Assembly (NCBI GenBank): GCA_016703325.1
Contig: JADJCH010000016.1
Location: 1-64,000 of the forward strand
DNA: 64,000 bases
Direction: 5' to 3'
Source: Burkholderiales bacterium
Lineage (GTDB): Bacteria > Pseudomonadota > Gammaproteobacteria > Burkholderiales > Burkholderiaceae_C
Shown here: piece after piece, positions 43,886 through 52,984 of the stretch
How the letters are laid out: each line of letters starts with the position of its first letter
How positions within the stretch are numbered: position 1 is the first letter of the stretch
Notes under the pieces: model-generated
What the model was told of the DNA's origin: nothing
The model's database searches: none
Seen by the model: only the letters and a program-made list of their open reading frames with translations
Program-made: the position numbers and the translations under genes

Positions 43886-43975
43886 GGCGGGGCGGGCGAG
43901 AAGCGGGGCGGGGCGCGTTGGGGCGGGTCTGTTGCGCGGGATCGGAACGTCGCCGCAGTGCAGCAGACGGTCGGA

Positions 43976-44689
43976 TCAGCGGCTGTACAGCGCCAGCAGG
44001 TGGCGGCTCAGGCGCTCGGCGGCCTCGTCCCAGGAGACGGAAACACCCAGTGTAGCCAAGTCGACCGTGTGCAATCCTGCATAGCCGCAGGGGTTGATGC
44101 GCTGGTAAGGCGACAGATCCATCGCCACGTTCAGCGCCACACCGTGGTAGCTGCAGCCGCGGCTGACCTTGACACCCAGTGCCGCCACCTTGCCCAGACC
44201 TCGGAAGGGATCGCGCGGGTCCGCCGGGCCCGTGAGCGCGGCGTGCGAGAAGGGATCGTCCAGCCGGACATAGATGCCCGGGGCGCCGGTGACGCGGTGA
44301 CCGGTGACGCCCAGGCCGTCGAGCGTGCGGATCACCGCCTGCTCGATGCGGAAGACATGCTCCTTGACGTAGATGCCCAGGCGCTGCAGGTCGATCAGCG
44401 GGTAGGCCACCACCTGGCCGGGCCCGTGGTAAGTCACCTGCCCACCGCGGTTGGTGGCCACCACCGGGATGTTCCCGGCGGCCAGCACGTGCTCGGCCTT
44501 GCCGGCCAGGCCCTGGGTGAACACCGGGTCGTGTTCGCAGACCCAGAGTTCGTCGGGCGTTTCGGCGGTGCGCGCCTCGGTGAAGCTGCGCATCGCCGCG
44601 TAGGTGGGCTCGTAGGGCACCCGGCCCAGGCGGCGCAGCAGGGGCTGGCGGGGCAGAGCCGGAGAGGGGGCGGCGTGGGCGGCAGGCAT
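43976..44689 (-). CDS. lipB: Octanoyltransferase
   Basis: A 237-residue LipB that moves octanoyl from ACP to lipoyl domains. It has the RGGQVTYHGPGQVVAYPLIDL motif (about 81-101) with the catalytic Lys and Cys in ALGVKVSRGCSYHGVALNV (thioester Cys about 179). The usual neighbour DUF493 (ybeD) is absent. It acts with LipA, encoded next. Confidence 0.97.
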   Translation of the reverse strand: MPAAHAAPSPALPRQPLLRRLGRVPYEPTYAAMRSFTEARTAETPDELWVCEHDPVFTQGLAGKAEHVLAAGNIPVVATNRGGQVTYHGPGQVVAYPLIDLQRLGIYVKEHVFRIEQAVIRTLDGLGVTGHRVTGAPGIYVRLDDPFSHAALTGPADPRDPFRGLGKVAALGVKVSRGCSYHGVALNVAMDLSPYQRINPCGYAGLHTVDLATLGVSVSWDEAAERLSRHLLALYSR

Positions 44690-44812
44690 CGGGCGGTTCA
44701 GGGTTCACCGACGCGGCAACACGCGCCGCGCCGAAACCGGCATGATGCCTGCATCGGCGGCACCGTCAGGTGGTCGGGGCGATGCGTCGCAGGGCTGAAC
44801 CGCCCGGGTGGC

Positions 44813-45346
44813 TCAGGCGTGGGTGGGACGGGCCTGCCCGGCGGCCTGCTGGCGCAGGTGCTGGGCATCCGACTCGTCGCCCAGCCGGCTCAGCAACGTG
44901 GCGATGCGCAGCTGACAGGCCACCCGTTGTACGGCGCTGTCGAGCCGGCGGGAGGACTGCACCATGGTGAAGCACAGATCGCGGGCACGATCGCGCAGGC
45001 GACGCGGCTGCGCCAGGTCATCCGGGTCGGTCGTGTCCGACCAGGCCTCGGCCAGCGCGATGGTTTCGGCCACCTGCTCGGCCTCCAACAGCAGGCGCTG
45101 CATGCCCTCGCCCAGGCGCAGCAGGGTGCGCGCAGTGAGCTGCAGGTGCCACTCGGCTTCGGCATGTTCCCCAGCCTCCCGGCAGGCTCGGCCCGCGCGC
45201 AGGCCCAGGGTGGTCATGGTCAGGTAGTCGTCGCGGTCCTGCGCCTCACCGATGCGTGCCAGCCAGCCGCGTCGGCGCTGAAGCATTTGCACATGGAGGT
45301 TCAGCGCCGCATTGCGGGGGCCTGCGCTGCTGCCTGAAGAAGTCAT
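44813..45346 (-). CDS. Conserved helical protein of unknown function
   Basis: A 177-residue soluble protein starting MTSSGSSAGPRNAALNLHVQ. It is mostly charged helices with tandem-repeat-like character (GLRAGRACREAGEHAEAEWHLQ, LLRLGEGMQRLLLEAEQVAE). AAGGA six bases before the ATG supports the start; further in-frame upstream sequence has none. I do not recognise the family. It stands alone between lipB and msrQ. Confidence 0.65.
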   Translation of the reverse strand: MTSSGSSAGPRNAALNLHVQMLQRRRGWLARIGEAQDRDDYLTMTTLGLRAGRACREAGEHAEAEWHLQLTARTLLRLGEGMQRLLLEAEQVAETIALAEAWSDTTDPDDLAQPRRLRDRARDLCFTMVQSSRRLDSAVQRVACQLRIATLLSRLGDESDAQHLRQQAAGQARPTHA

Positions 45347-45445
45347 GCCCTGTCCTTTCTGATCCTGCTCCCGGCTCTTATCGGTGGCCGTGGAGGGCAT
45401 GCTAAGGAGACCGTCGGCGGGCAGATCCCCGCACTTCGGGGGAGG

Positions 45446-46116
45446 TCAGGCCACGGACACGGCGGGACGTGATTTCCTGCGATGCCAATGCAGCCACCGG
45501 GCCACAAACAGCAGAGCCAGGATGGCGGCATAGACCAGCGTCTCGTCGGCGCGGTTCTTCGAGGCACGCATCCACACGAAATGCAGCAGCCCGGCCAGCG
45601 CCGCCGGGTGCACCAGCAGGTGCAGGGTCTTCCAACGGGCGCGGCCCAATGCCCGGATGGCCCGGTCGAAGGAGGTGGCCGCCAGCGGCAGCATCAGCAC
45701 CCAGGCGGTGAAACCCAGCAGGGCAAACGGCCGCTTGGCCAGGTCGCGGAGGATGGCCTGCAGCCCCAGCCCCTGGTCCAGCCAGGCGTAGGCCAGAAAG
45801 TGCAGCGTGGCGTAGAAGAAGGCGAACAGCCCGATCATGCGGCGAAACCGCCCCAGCGCCGCCACCCCGGTCCAACGGCACAGCGGTGTGACGACCAGCA
45901 CCAGGCAGAGCAGGCGCAGCGTCCACAGGCCACTGCCGCGCAGCAGGGTTTCGGCCGGGTTGGTGCCCAGTGCATCCTGGGCGCCGGCCCAGATCCAGTG
46001 CGCCAACGGCCCCAGACCGAGCAGGAAGATCAGCGGCTTGGCGGCCCCATGGTTGGCCCAGCCGGCCAGCTGCCCGCGCCAGTTCGTGACCATCCCGGAC
46101 TGCGCTGCGACGGCCA

Positions 46117-46117
<1 letters not shown>
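45446..46117 (-). CDS. msrQ: MsrQ haem-binding membrane subunit of periplasmic methionine sulfoxide reductase
   Basis: A 223-residue membrane protein of the YedZ/ferric-reductase-like fold with six helices. It has TPLCRWTGV, RRMIGLFAFFYATLHFLAYAWLD (haem His in TLH) and RWKTLHLLVHPAALAGLLHFVW (two further His). It passes electrons from the respiratory chain to MsrP. The start codon overlaps the msrP stop as ATGA. Confidence 0.95.
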
Positions 46118-47130
<1,013 letters not shown>

Positions 47131-47219
47131 GGCAGGCTCCGCAGACGTGTCGCCCGGAAGGGTGACGGGCCGGCCGGTCGACCGGCCTCCCCCTTCAATC
47201 GGTGCAGGGAGCCGAATGG

Positions 47220-47702
47220 TTACACCGAACCGGAGGTTGTTCGCCGGACGGGGTCTTGGACGGGCCGCCCCGAGGGGGGTGCGGCTGGGGCGGCGCCCGT
47301 ACCGGCCGGATCCGCCAGCAGCCCGGAGGCTGCCAGGGCCGCCACCCAACCCGCCTCGGCCGGCCGGGACCGGCCGATCAGCAACTCCTCCGGGGCCGCG
47401 AAGAGCTGCAAGGCGTTGCGCTGGAAACGCTCGCGGAAGTTCTTGCGCGCAAACAGCTTGTGCTGCGCTTCGCTGGGCAGGTCGGTGATGTTGATGACGT
47501 TGCGCGCCACCAGCACATCCACCAGATCCTCCAGCACCCGGATCAGCCCGGCGTCCAGGCTGGCGAAATCGGCCGGCACCACCGCCTCTCCGACCACCTC
47601 CAGCAGATCCGGATGCTCAGGGGGCAGCCACTGGCTGCCGGGCACCGCTTCGCGGTGGACACTTTCGATCTGGCCGCTGGGGCCGCGCAAAACATGGGGC
47701 AT
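47220..47702 (-). CDS. Conserved hypothetical protein upstream of msrPQ
   Basis: A 160-residue protein: MPHVLRGPSGQIESVHREAV, a WLPPEHPDLLEVV segment and the conserved core LDAGLIRVLEDLVDVLVARNVINITDLPSEAQHKLF-type helix pair (about 55-90). A low-complexity Pro/Ala tail follows. This betaproteobacterial family is often labelled 'tryptophan synthase subunit beta-like', which the sequence does not support. The ATG 47702 with GAGG eight bases before is preferred over a GTG three codons earlier. Confidence 0.8.
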   Translation of the reverse strand: MPHVLRGPSGQIESVHREAVPGSQWLPPEHPDLLEVVGEAVVPADFASLDAGLIRVLEDLVDVLVARNVINITDLPSEAQHKLFARKNFRERFQRNALQLFAAPEELLIGRSRPAEAGWVAALAASGLLADPAGTGAAPAAPPSGRPVQDPVRRTTSGSV

Positions 47703-47796
47703 GGGGGACACCTCGTGATGTCCCGCTTATCGGCAGTCCGGGCCCTCCACTGGAGCCGGCCGCCGCTGCGACCGCCGCCCTGCCCTGGCCGCCCGA

Positions 47797-49170
47797 TCAG
47801 AGCGTGCCGTAGGAGTGCAGTCCGCTCAGGAACATGTTCACGCCCAGGAAGGCGAAGGTGGTCACCACCAGACCGACCAGGGCCCACCAGGCGGCCATCG
47901 AGCCGCGCAGGCCCTTCATCAGCCGCATGTGCAGCCAGGCAGCGTAGTTGAGCCAGACGATCAGCGCCCAGGTTTCCTTCGGGTCCCAGCTCCAGTAGCC
48001 GCCCCAGGCCTCGGCTGCCCAGAAGGCACCCAGGATGGTGGCGATGGTGAAGAAGGCGAAGCCCACCGCGATGGCCTTGTACATCACATCGTCCAGCACC
48101 TCCAGCGGCGGGGTGTGGCGGTGGATGGCGCCGCGCGCGACGATGGTGAAGGCGAACAGCGCCACGCAGCCGCCCAGCATGCGGGCCGCCTTGAGCACCG
48201 CCGAAGCGGTTTCCGGCCCCAGGTTGCCCAAAGCCCAGAAGCCACCCAGCAGCAGCAGGATGGCCCCCGGCACCGCCACCAGGCCGGTCCAGAGCGTGCG
48301 CGCCGGGGCGGTCTTGGTGAGGTACATCAGCGCCACCATCGCCGCCAGCGCAAAGGTGCCGTAGCCGACAAAGTTGGCCGGCACATGCACCTTCATCCAC
48401 CAGCTCTGCAGGGCCGGCACCAGCGGCTGGATCTCATGGGCACCGCGCGCCACCGTGTACCAGAGCAGGAAGCTCACCGCCGCACTGACGATCAGCATCA
48501 CGAAAGCCCCCAGCGAACGTGTGCGGTACTGCTGCTCGTAGTAGAGGTGGAACAGCGTCGTCATCCAGGCGAACATGACGAACACCTCGTAGAGGTTGCT
48601 CACCGGGATGTGGCCGATGTCCGGGCCGATCTGGTGGCTCTCGAACCAGCGCACCATCGTGCCCAGCAGGGCCATGAACACGGCACCCCAGGCCAGGCCG
48701 GAGCCGATGCGCTGGGCCGTGGCATTGCCGCGGCCGGTGAAGTAGCCGAGCCAGTAGAACAGCGTGCTCATGTAGGTGAGCGTGCACATCCACAGGATGG
48801 CGCTCTGGCTGGAGAGCAGGTATTTGAGCCAGAACACCTGCTCGGCAGCGGCCAGGTCGGCGCCGAAGGCATCGGTCTGGCGCTGGTACAACGCAATGGC
48901 CAGCAGCGACAGCGCGCCCACCCCCAGGCTCAGACCCCGCAGCGGCCCCCAGGCCCAGCCCAGCCAGATCAGCGACGGCACCGCCCCGACCAGGATGCCC
49001 TTCTCGTAGCCGTTCATCGCCGCACCGTAGTGCTGCCAGGCGTAACCGGCCCCCAGCAGGATCAGGGCCGCAAAGATCCAGTCGAGGACACTGCGCTGGC
49101 TCCAGAAGGATGGCCGGCCGAGCTGCAGGGTGGTGGTGGTGGTGGCGATGATGGGGGGGGTACTGCTCAT
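47797..49170 (-). CDS. ccsB: Cytochrome c biogenesis protein CcsB (CcsA-type haem handling)
   Basis: A 457-residue membrane protein with eight or more helices. The periplasmic WWD-type haem loop is WGGYWSWDPKETWALIVWLNYAAW (about 395-418), and conserved histidines lie in PLLVP/MKVHVPANFVGYG and HRHTPPLEVLDD. With ResB it forms the system II haem-export and attachment complex. The start overlaps the resB stop as ATGA. Confidence 0.95.
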   Translation of the reverse strand: MSSTPPIIATTTTTLQLGRPSFWSQRSVLDWIFAALILLGAGYAWQHYGAAMNGYEKGILVGAVPSLIWLGWAWGPLRGLSLGVGALSLLAIALYQRQTDAFGADLAAAEQVFWLKYLLSSQSAILWMCTLTYMSTLFYWLGYFTGRGNATAQRIGSGLAWGAVFMALLGTMVRWFESHQIGPDIGHIPVSNLYEVFVMFAWMTTLFHLYYEQQYRTRSLGAFVMLIVSAAVSFLLWYTVARGAHEIQPLVPALQSWWMKVHVPANFVGYGTFALAAMVALMYLTKTAPARTLWTGLVAVPGAILLLLGGFWALGNLGPETASAVLKAARMLGGCVALFAFTIVARGAIHRHTPPLEVLDDVMYKAIAVGFAFFTIATILGAFWAAEAWGGYWSWDPKETWALIVWLNYAAWLHMRLMKGLRGSMAAWWALVGLVVTTFAFLGVNMFLSGLHSYGTL

Positions 49171-51359
49171 GGGGTGCGCATGTCGGTGGGAGCGCCCGCT
49201 GCGGCGGGAAGGCCGGAGCCCAGCAGGTCTTGCCGCAGGGCCTCGAATTCCTTGTCAGTATCCAGGGTCTGCCGGGTGGAGGACAAAGCCATGCTCACCG
49301 TGGTGGCGTGGGCATCGGCCGCGCCCGCCAGCCAGATCCACAGGCGGCGTTCGCGCACGTACAGCATGGCAATCACGCCGATGATCAGCAGCACACAGCC
49401 CAGATAGACCAGGTTCTTGCCCGGCGCCCGGGTGACCTGGAAGACGCTGGCCTGCACCTGCTGGAAGTCCTTCAAGGTGAAGATCAGCGGTGCCGGGTAG
49501 GAAAAGGAGTCGGCCAGCGCAAACACCGCCTGGCCCATGAAGCGCTGCAGCTTCTCGTCCGGGACCAGCACCGGCAGGCCGGCCCGCTCGCGCGCCACGC
49601 CCATCAGCTCGTACATCGCCCCGTTGAGGATGCGCAGCAGCACCTCGGAGGTGCGCAGCCGGTCGGCCTCCGGCACATTGGCCTCGATGAAGTCGTGCAA
49701 GGCCTGCAGACCGCTGCTGGCCTCACGTCCCTGGCTGTGCTCCGCGCCGGCAAACAGCGACAGTGCCCGCAGGGCCGAGGCCTGCAGCTGCTCGGCCATG
49801 TCCTTCTTGTCGTCCGGCGCGGCCGCCTTGCCGTAGCGCTGCGCCGCCTGGCTGCGCGCCGCCGGGTCGGCCAGGGCGGTCTTCAGGCGCAGCCAGTCGT
49901 CCATCGTGCCCTGGGTGTCGGCGGGGATGCGCAGGTAACGCATCGGCTGGTCGGGCGATTCGCGCAGGCCGGCGAGGAAAACGGAAACGCCGTCCAGCTC
50001 CATCGGCAGCATGTAGTTGTGGTACTCGCGGGCCTGGCCGGCGGCGTCGCGCAGGCGGTAGGTCACCGAGGGGCCGACGTTGCGCAGCGCCTTGTCGCCC
50101 GCGGCCTTGGCACCGGAGCCCAGGTGCTGGCCCAGCGACGCCACCAGATCCACCTTGCGGGCGTCGGTGCCCTCGCCTTCCGGATTCAGGTTCTCGACGT
50201 TGATCACCCGCAGCCCGGCAAACTCCAGCTGCAGGCTCTGCCGGGCTGCGCCCGCCGCCACCGCGTCGGCGGCCTGGGTCAGTGTGGTGGAACTGCCCAC
50301 CTCGCCCTGCACCTCGAAGGGGCGGCCCTCGCGCCCGAAGGGATGGGCGGTGAGCGTCAGCCTGGAGCCGCCGTCGTCGAAGCTCGACTGGTAGATCGCA
50401 ATGCCGTTGTGGATGAAGGGCTCGTTGACCTTGATGGTGGCCGCGGTGGACTTGCCGTCGCGGTCATGCACCAGCACCTCGCTGGCGAACAGCTTGGGCA
50501 TGCCGGTGTCGTAGTACTCGACGATGAACTTCTTCAGTTCGATGTCGAAGGGCAGTTCCTGCACCACCGCACCTTCGGTGAGGTTGATCACGGCCGAACC
50601 GCTGCGAGCCCCTTCGGGAACGAAGAGGTTGGCGCGGAAGGTGGGGTTGCTGCTGCCGAGCCGGTGCTGAGCCGGCACGTCCTTGATCATGCCGCTGCCG
50701 CTGAAGGTGGTCTTGCCCTGCAGCGCCATCTGCGCGCGCAGGATCAGGTCGCCATCGAACAGGCCACCGATGCACACCAGCACGATGGCCGAGTGCGCGG
50801 CCAGGTAGCCGATCTTGTTGGCCTGGCCCTGCCGGGCGGCCACCATCACACCGTGCTCTCGCACCTGGGCACGCGCCTTCCAGCCGCCCTTGGACAGCAG
50901 GTCCGACACCCGCGCAATGGCCGCCTCCCGGCCCAGCGCCAGATCTCCCGTGGCGCGGTGATGGAAGGACTTGAGGGACGATTCGCGCAGGTCCTCCTTC
51001 CAGCTCTTCAGGTCGCGCAGGATCTTGGGTGTGTTGCGGGCGATGCACAGCGACGTGGAGATCACCAGGAAGGCCAGGATCAGCAGGAACCAGCCCGCGC
51101 TGTAGACCGCGTACAGCCCGATGCGAGCGAACACGTCCGCCCAGAACGGCCCGAACTGGTTGACGTAGTTGACCGGGGGCTGCTGCTGCTGCACCACCGT
51201 GCCGATCACCGAGGCGATGCAGATCAGCGTCAGCAGCGCGATCGCAAATCGCATCGACGACAGCAGCTCGACGGCCTCCTGCGCCCGGCGGGAACCGGCG
51301 CGCAGCTGGACACCGGCGGTCGAGGGAGGAGGCGGGGTGGGCGAAAGGGGCGAGGACAT
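49167..51359 (-). CDS. resB: Cytochrome c biogenesis protein ResB
   Basis: A 730-residue ResB: three N-terminal helices (RFAIALLTLICIASVIGTVVQQ, GWFLLILAFLVISTSLCIARN and IGYLAAHSAIVLVCIGGLFDGD), a large periplasmic domain with beta structure, and a last helix near the end (LVYLGCVLLIIGVIAMLYVRERRLW). It works with CcsB in system II cytochrome c maturation. The partner cytochrome c4 gene lies just upstream, beyond a terminator. Confidence 0.94.
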   Translation of the reverse strand: MSSPLSPTPPPPSTAGVQLRAGSRRAQEAVELLSSMRFAIALLTLICIASVIGTVVQQQQPPVNYVNQFGPFWADVFARIGLYAVYSAGWFLLILAFLVISTSLCIARNTPKILRDLKSWKEDLRESSLKSFHHRATGDLALGREAAIARVSDLLSKGGWKARAQVREHGVMVAARQGQANKIGYLAAHSAIVLVCIGGLFDGDLILRAQMALQGKTTFSGSGMIKDVPAQHRLGSSNPTFRANLFVPEGARSGSAVINLTEGAVVQELPFDIELKKFIVEYYDTGMPKLFASEVLVHDRDGKSTAATIKVNEPFIHNGIAIYQSSFDDGGSRLTLTAHPFGREGRPFEVQGEVGSSTTLTQAADAVAAGAARQSLQLEFAGLRVINVENLNPEGEGTDARKVDLVASLGQHLGSGAKAAGDKALRNVGPSVTYRLRDAAGQAREYHNYMLPMELDGVSVFLAGLRESPDQPMRYLRIPADTQGTMDDWLRLKTALADPAARSQAAQRYGKAAAPDDKKDMAEQLQASALRALSLFAGAEHSQGREASSGLQALHDFIEANVPEADRLRTSEVLLRILNGAMYELMGVARERAGLPVLVPDEKLQRFMGQAVFALADSFSYPAPLIFTLKDFQQVQASVFQVTRAPGKNLVYLGCVLLIIGVIAMLYVRERRLWIWLAGAADAHATTVSMALSSTRQTLDTDKEFEALRQDLLGSGLPAAAGAPTDMRTP

Positions 51360-51407
51360 GGCGAGCTGAAATTCTCAGGCCGCGAGCATAGGCGCGACAG
51401 GCGTCAC

Positions 51408-51436
51408 AAAAAAGGCCGGTCTGAGACCGGCCTTTT
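51408..51436 (-). terminator. Rho-independent terminator after the cytochrome c4 gene
   Basis: AAGGCCGGTCtgaGACCGGCCTT stem-loop flanked by A6 and T4 runs. On the minus strand it ends the cytochrome transcript 22 bp after its stop. It is nearly symmetrical, so it could act both ways. Confidence 0.88.
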
Positions 51437-51457
51437 GATGCGGATCAATTTAAAGGA

Positions 51458-52087
51458 TCAGTGCAGGCCGGCCATGTAGTCGGCCACCGCCTTGATCTCG
51501 CGGTCGTTCAGCTTGGCAGCCACACCGGTCATGACCGCGTTGTTCTTGCGCACACCGTCGCGGAAGCCCTTGAGCTGCAGCTCGGTGTAGTCGGCGTGCT
51601 GACCTGCCAGACGGGGGTACTGGGCCGGGATGCCGGCGCCGCTCGGGCTGTGGCAGCCGGCGCAGGCCGGAATGGCGCGGTCGGCGATGCCGCCGCGGTA
51701 GATCTTCTCGCCCAGCACGACCAGGTCCTTGGTCTTGGCTGCGCCCTGGGGAGCGGCCTTGCCGGCGTAGAAGGCGGCCACGTTCTTGATGTCCTCGTCG
51801 CTCAGCGGTGCCGCCATGCCCTTCATGATGGCGTTGTCGCGCTTGCCGGACTTGAACTCGGTGAGCTGCTTGACCAGGTAATCGGCATGCTGCCCCTGCA
51901 GGATCGGGTTGGCCGGGATGCCCCGGCTGCCGTCGGCGGTGTGGCAGGCAGCGCAGACCTGGGCGGACACGGCCTGGCCCTTGGCCAGGTCCGCCTTGGC
52001 GGCCGGCTTGGCATCGGCGGCCAGAACGGGGCTCGCCAGAACGGCGGCTGCAAGCAGGGCGAAGAGCGACTTGACGGGCGATTTCAT
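51458..52087 (-). CDS. Dihaem cytochrome c4
   Basis: A 209-residue periplasmic protein: signal LFALLAAAVLASPVLA|AD (about 8-24), then two cytochrome c domains with CAACH (45-49) and CAGCH (142-146). Conserved distal Met residues lie in IMKGMAAPLSDEDI and VMTGVAAKLNDREI. Cytochrome c4 passes electrons from the bc1 complex to terminal oxidases. The start is ATG 52087; the upstream extension lacks features. It lies next to the haem-ligation genes it needs, and is divergent from engB. Confidence 0.96.
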   Translation of the reverse strand: MKSPVKSLFALLAAAVLASPVLAADAKPAAKADLAKGQAVSAQVCAACHTADGSRGIPANPILQGQHADYLVKQLTEFKSGKRDNAIMKGMAAPLSDEDIKNVAAFYAGKAAPQGAAKTKDLVVLGEKIYRGGIADRAIPACAGCHSPSGAGIPAQYPRLAGQHADYTELQLKGFRDGVRKNNAVMTGVAAKLNDREIKAVADYMAGLH

Positions 52088-52197
52088 GGCAGAGCGGCGC
52101 AGCAGCTGCGCTGGGTGGCTGGCGCGGAGTAAGCGCGAGAAGGTCAACCGGAGTGCCCGGCAAGACCCAAAACCTGTGGATTTTACAATGCCAACCC

Positions 52198-52968
52198 ATG
52201 ACCTCCACTGCACCGGCACCGCAGGGTGGCGCGCACGCGACGCGCACCGCCCTCGCCTGGGCCCACACGGCCCGCTTTTTCACCACCGCTGCGCAGCTGG
52301 ACCAGCTGCCCGGACACGACCTGCCGGAGATCGCCTTCGTCGGCCGGTCCAACGCGGGCAAGTCCACCGCGATCAACACCGTCGCCCAGCAGCGACAGCT
52401 CGCCTTCGCCTCCAAAACGCCCGGGCGCACCCAGCACATCAACCTGTTCGCGGTGGGCCCGCGCGAGGCACCGGACGCACTCTGGGCCGACCTGCCGGGG
52501 TATGGCTACGCGGCGGTCGAACGCGCCGCCAAGCTGCGCTGGCAGAAGGTGATGGCCGACTACCTGGCCCTGCGCCGCAACCTCGCCGGGGTGGTGCAGA
52601 TGGTGGACTCCCGCCACGGCTTCACCGAACTCGACCGCCAGCTGCTGCAGTGGCTGGCGCCGCGGGTGGCCAACGGGGAGGTCAAACTGCTGGTGATCCT
52701 CACCAAGGCCGACAAGCTCAACCGCAAGGAGGCCGCAGCTTCCCTGCGGGGGGCGCAGGAGGTGCTGGCCGAACTCACCACCGACCACTCCGACATCGGC
52801 CTGACGCTGTTCTCCGCCCTGAAACGCCAGGGCGTCGAGGACGTGGCCCAGGTGCTGCAGGACTGGTGCTGCGCGCCTGAGGCCGACGTGCCAGCCACGG
52901 CGCCATCCCCCTCCGAGGGCGAAGCAGACGCCGCAGCGAGCGGCCAGGCGACGGCCGATCCCGCTTGA
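52198..52968 (+). CDS. engB: Ribosome-biogenesis GTPase YihA/YsxC/EngB
   Basis: A 256-residue GTPase needed for large-subunit assembly. G1 GRSNAGKST (49-57), G2 around SKTPGRTQHINLF, G3 WADLPGYGYA, G4 LTKADKLN and G5 SALKRQG are all present. The C-terminal 35 residues are a low-complexity Ala/Glu/Ser tail, longer than in E. coli. The ATG 52198 is preferred because the upstream in-frame extension has no similarity to the family. Confidence 0.96.
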   Translation: MTSTAPAPQGGAHATRTALAWAHTARFFTTAAQLDQLPGHDLPEIAFVGRSNAGKSTAINTVAQQRQLAFASKTPGRTQHINLFAVGPREAPDALWADLPGYGYAAVERAAKLRWQKVMADYLALRRNLAGVVQMVDSRHGFTELDRQLLQWLAPRVANGEVKLLVILTKADKLNRKEAAASLRGAQEVLAELTTDHSDIGLTLFSALKRQGVEDVAQVLQDWCCAPEADVPATAPSPSEGEADAAASGQATADPA

Positions 52969-52984
52969 GGGTGGCTTCAGCCCC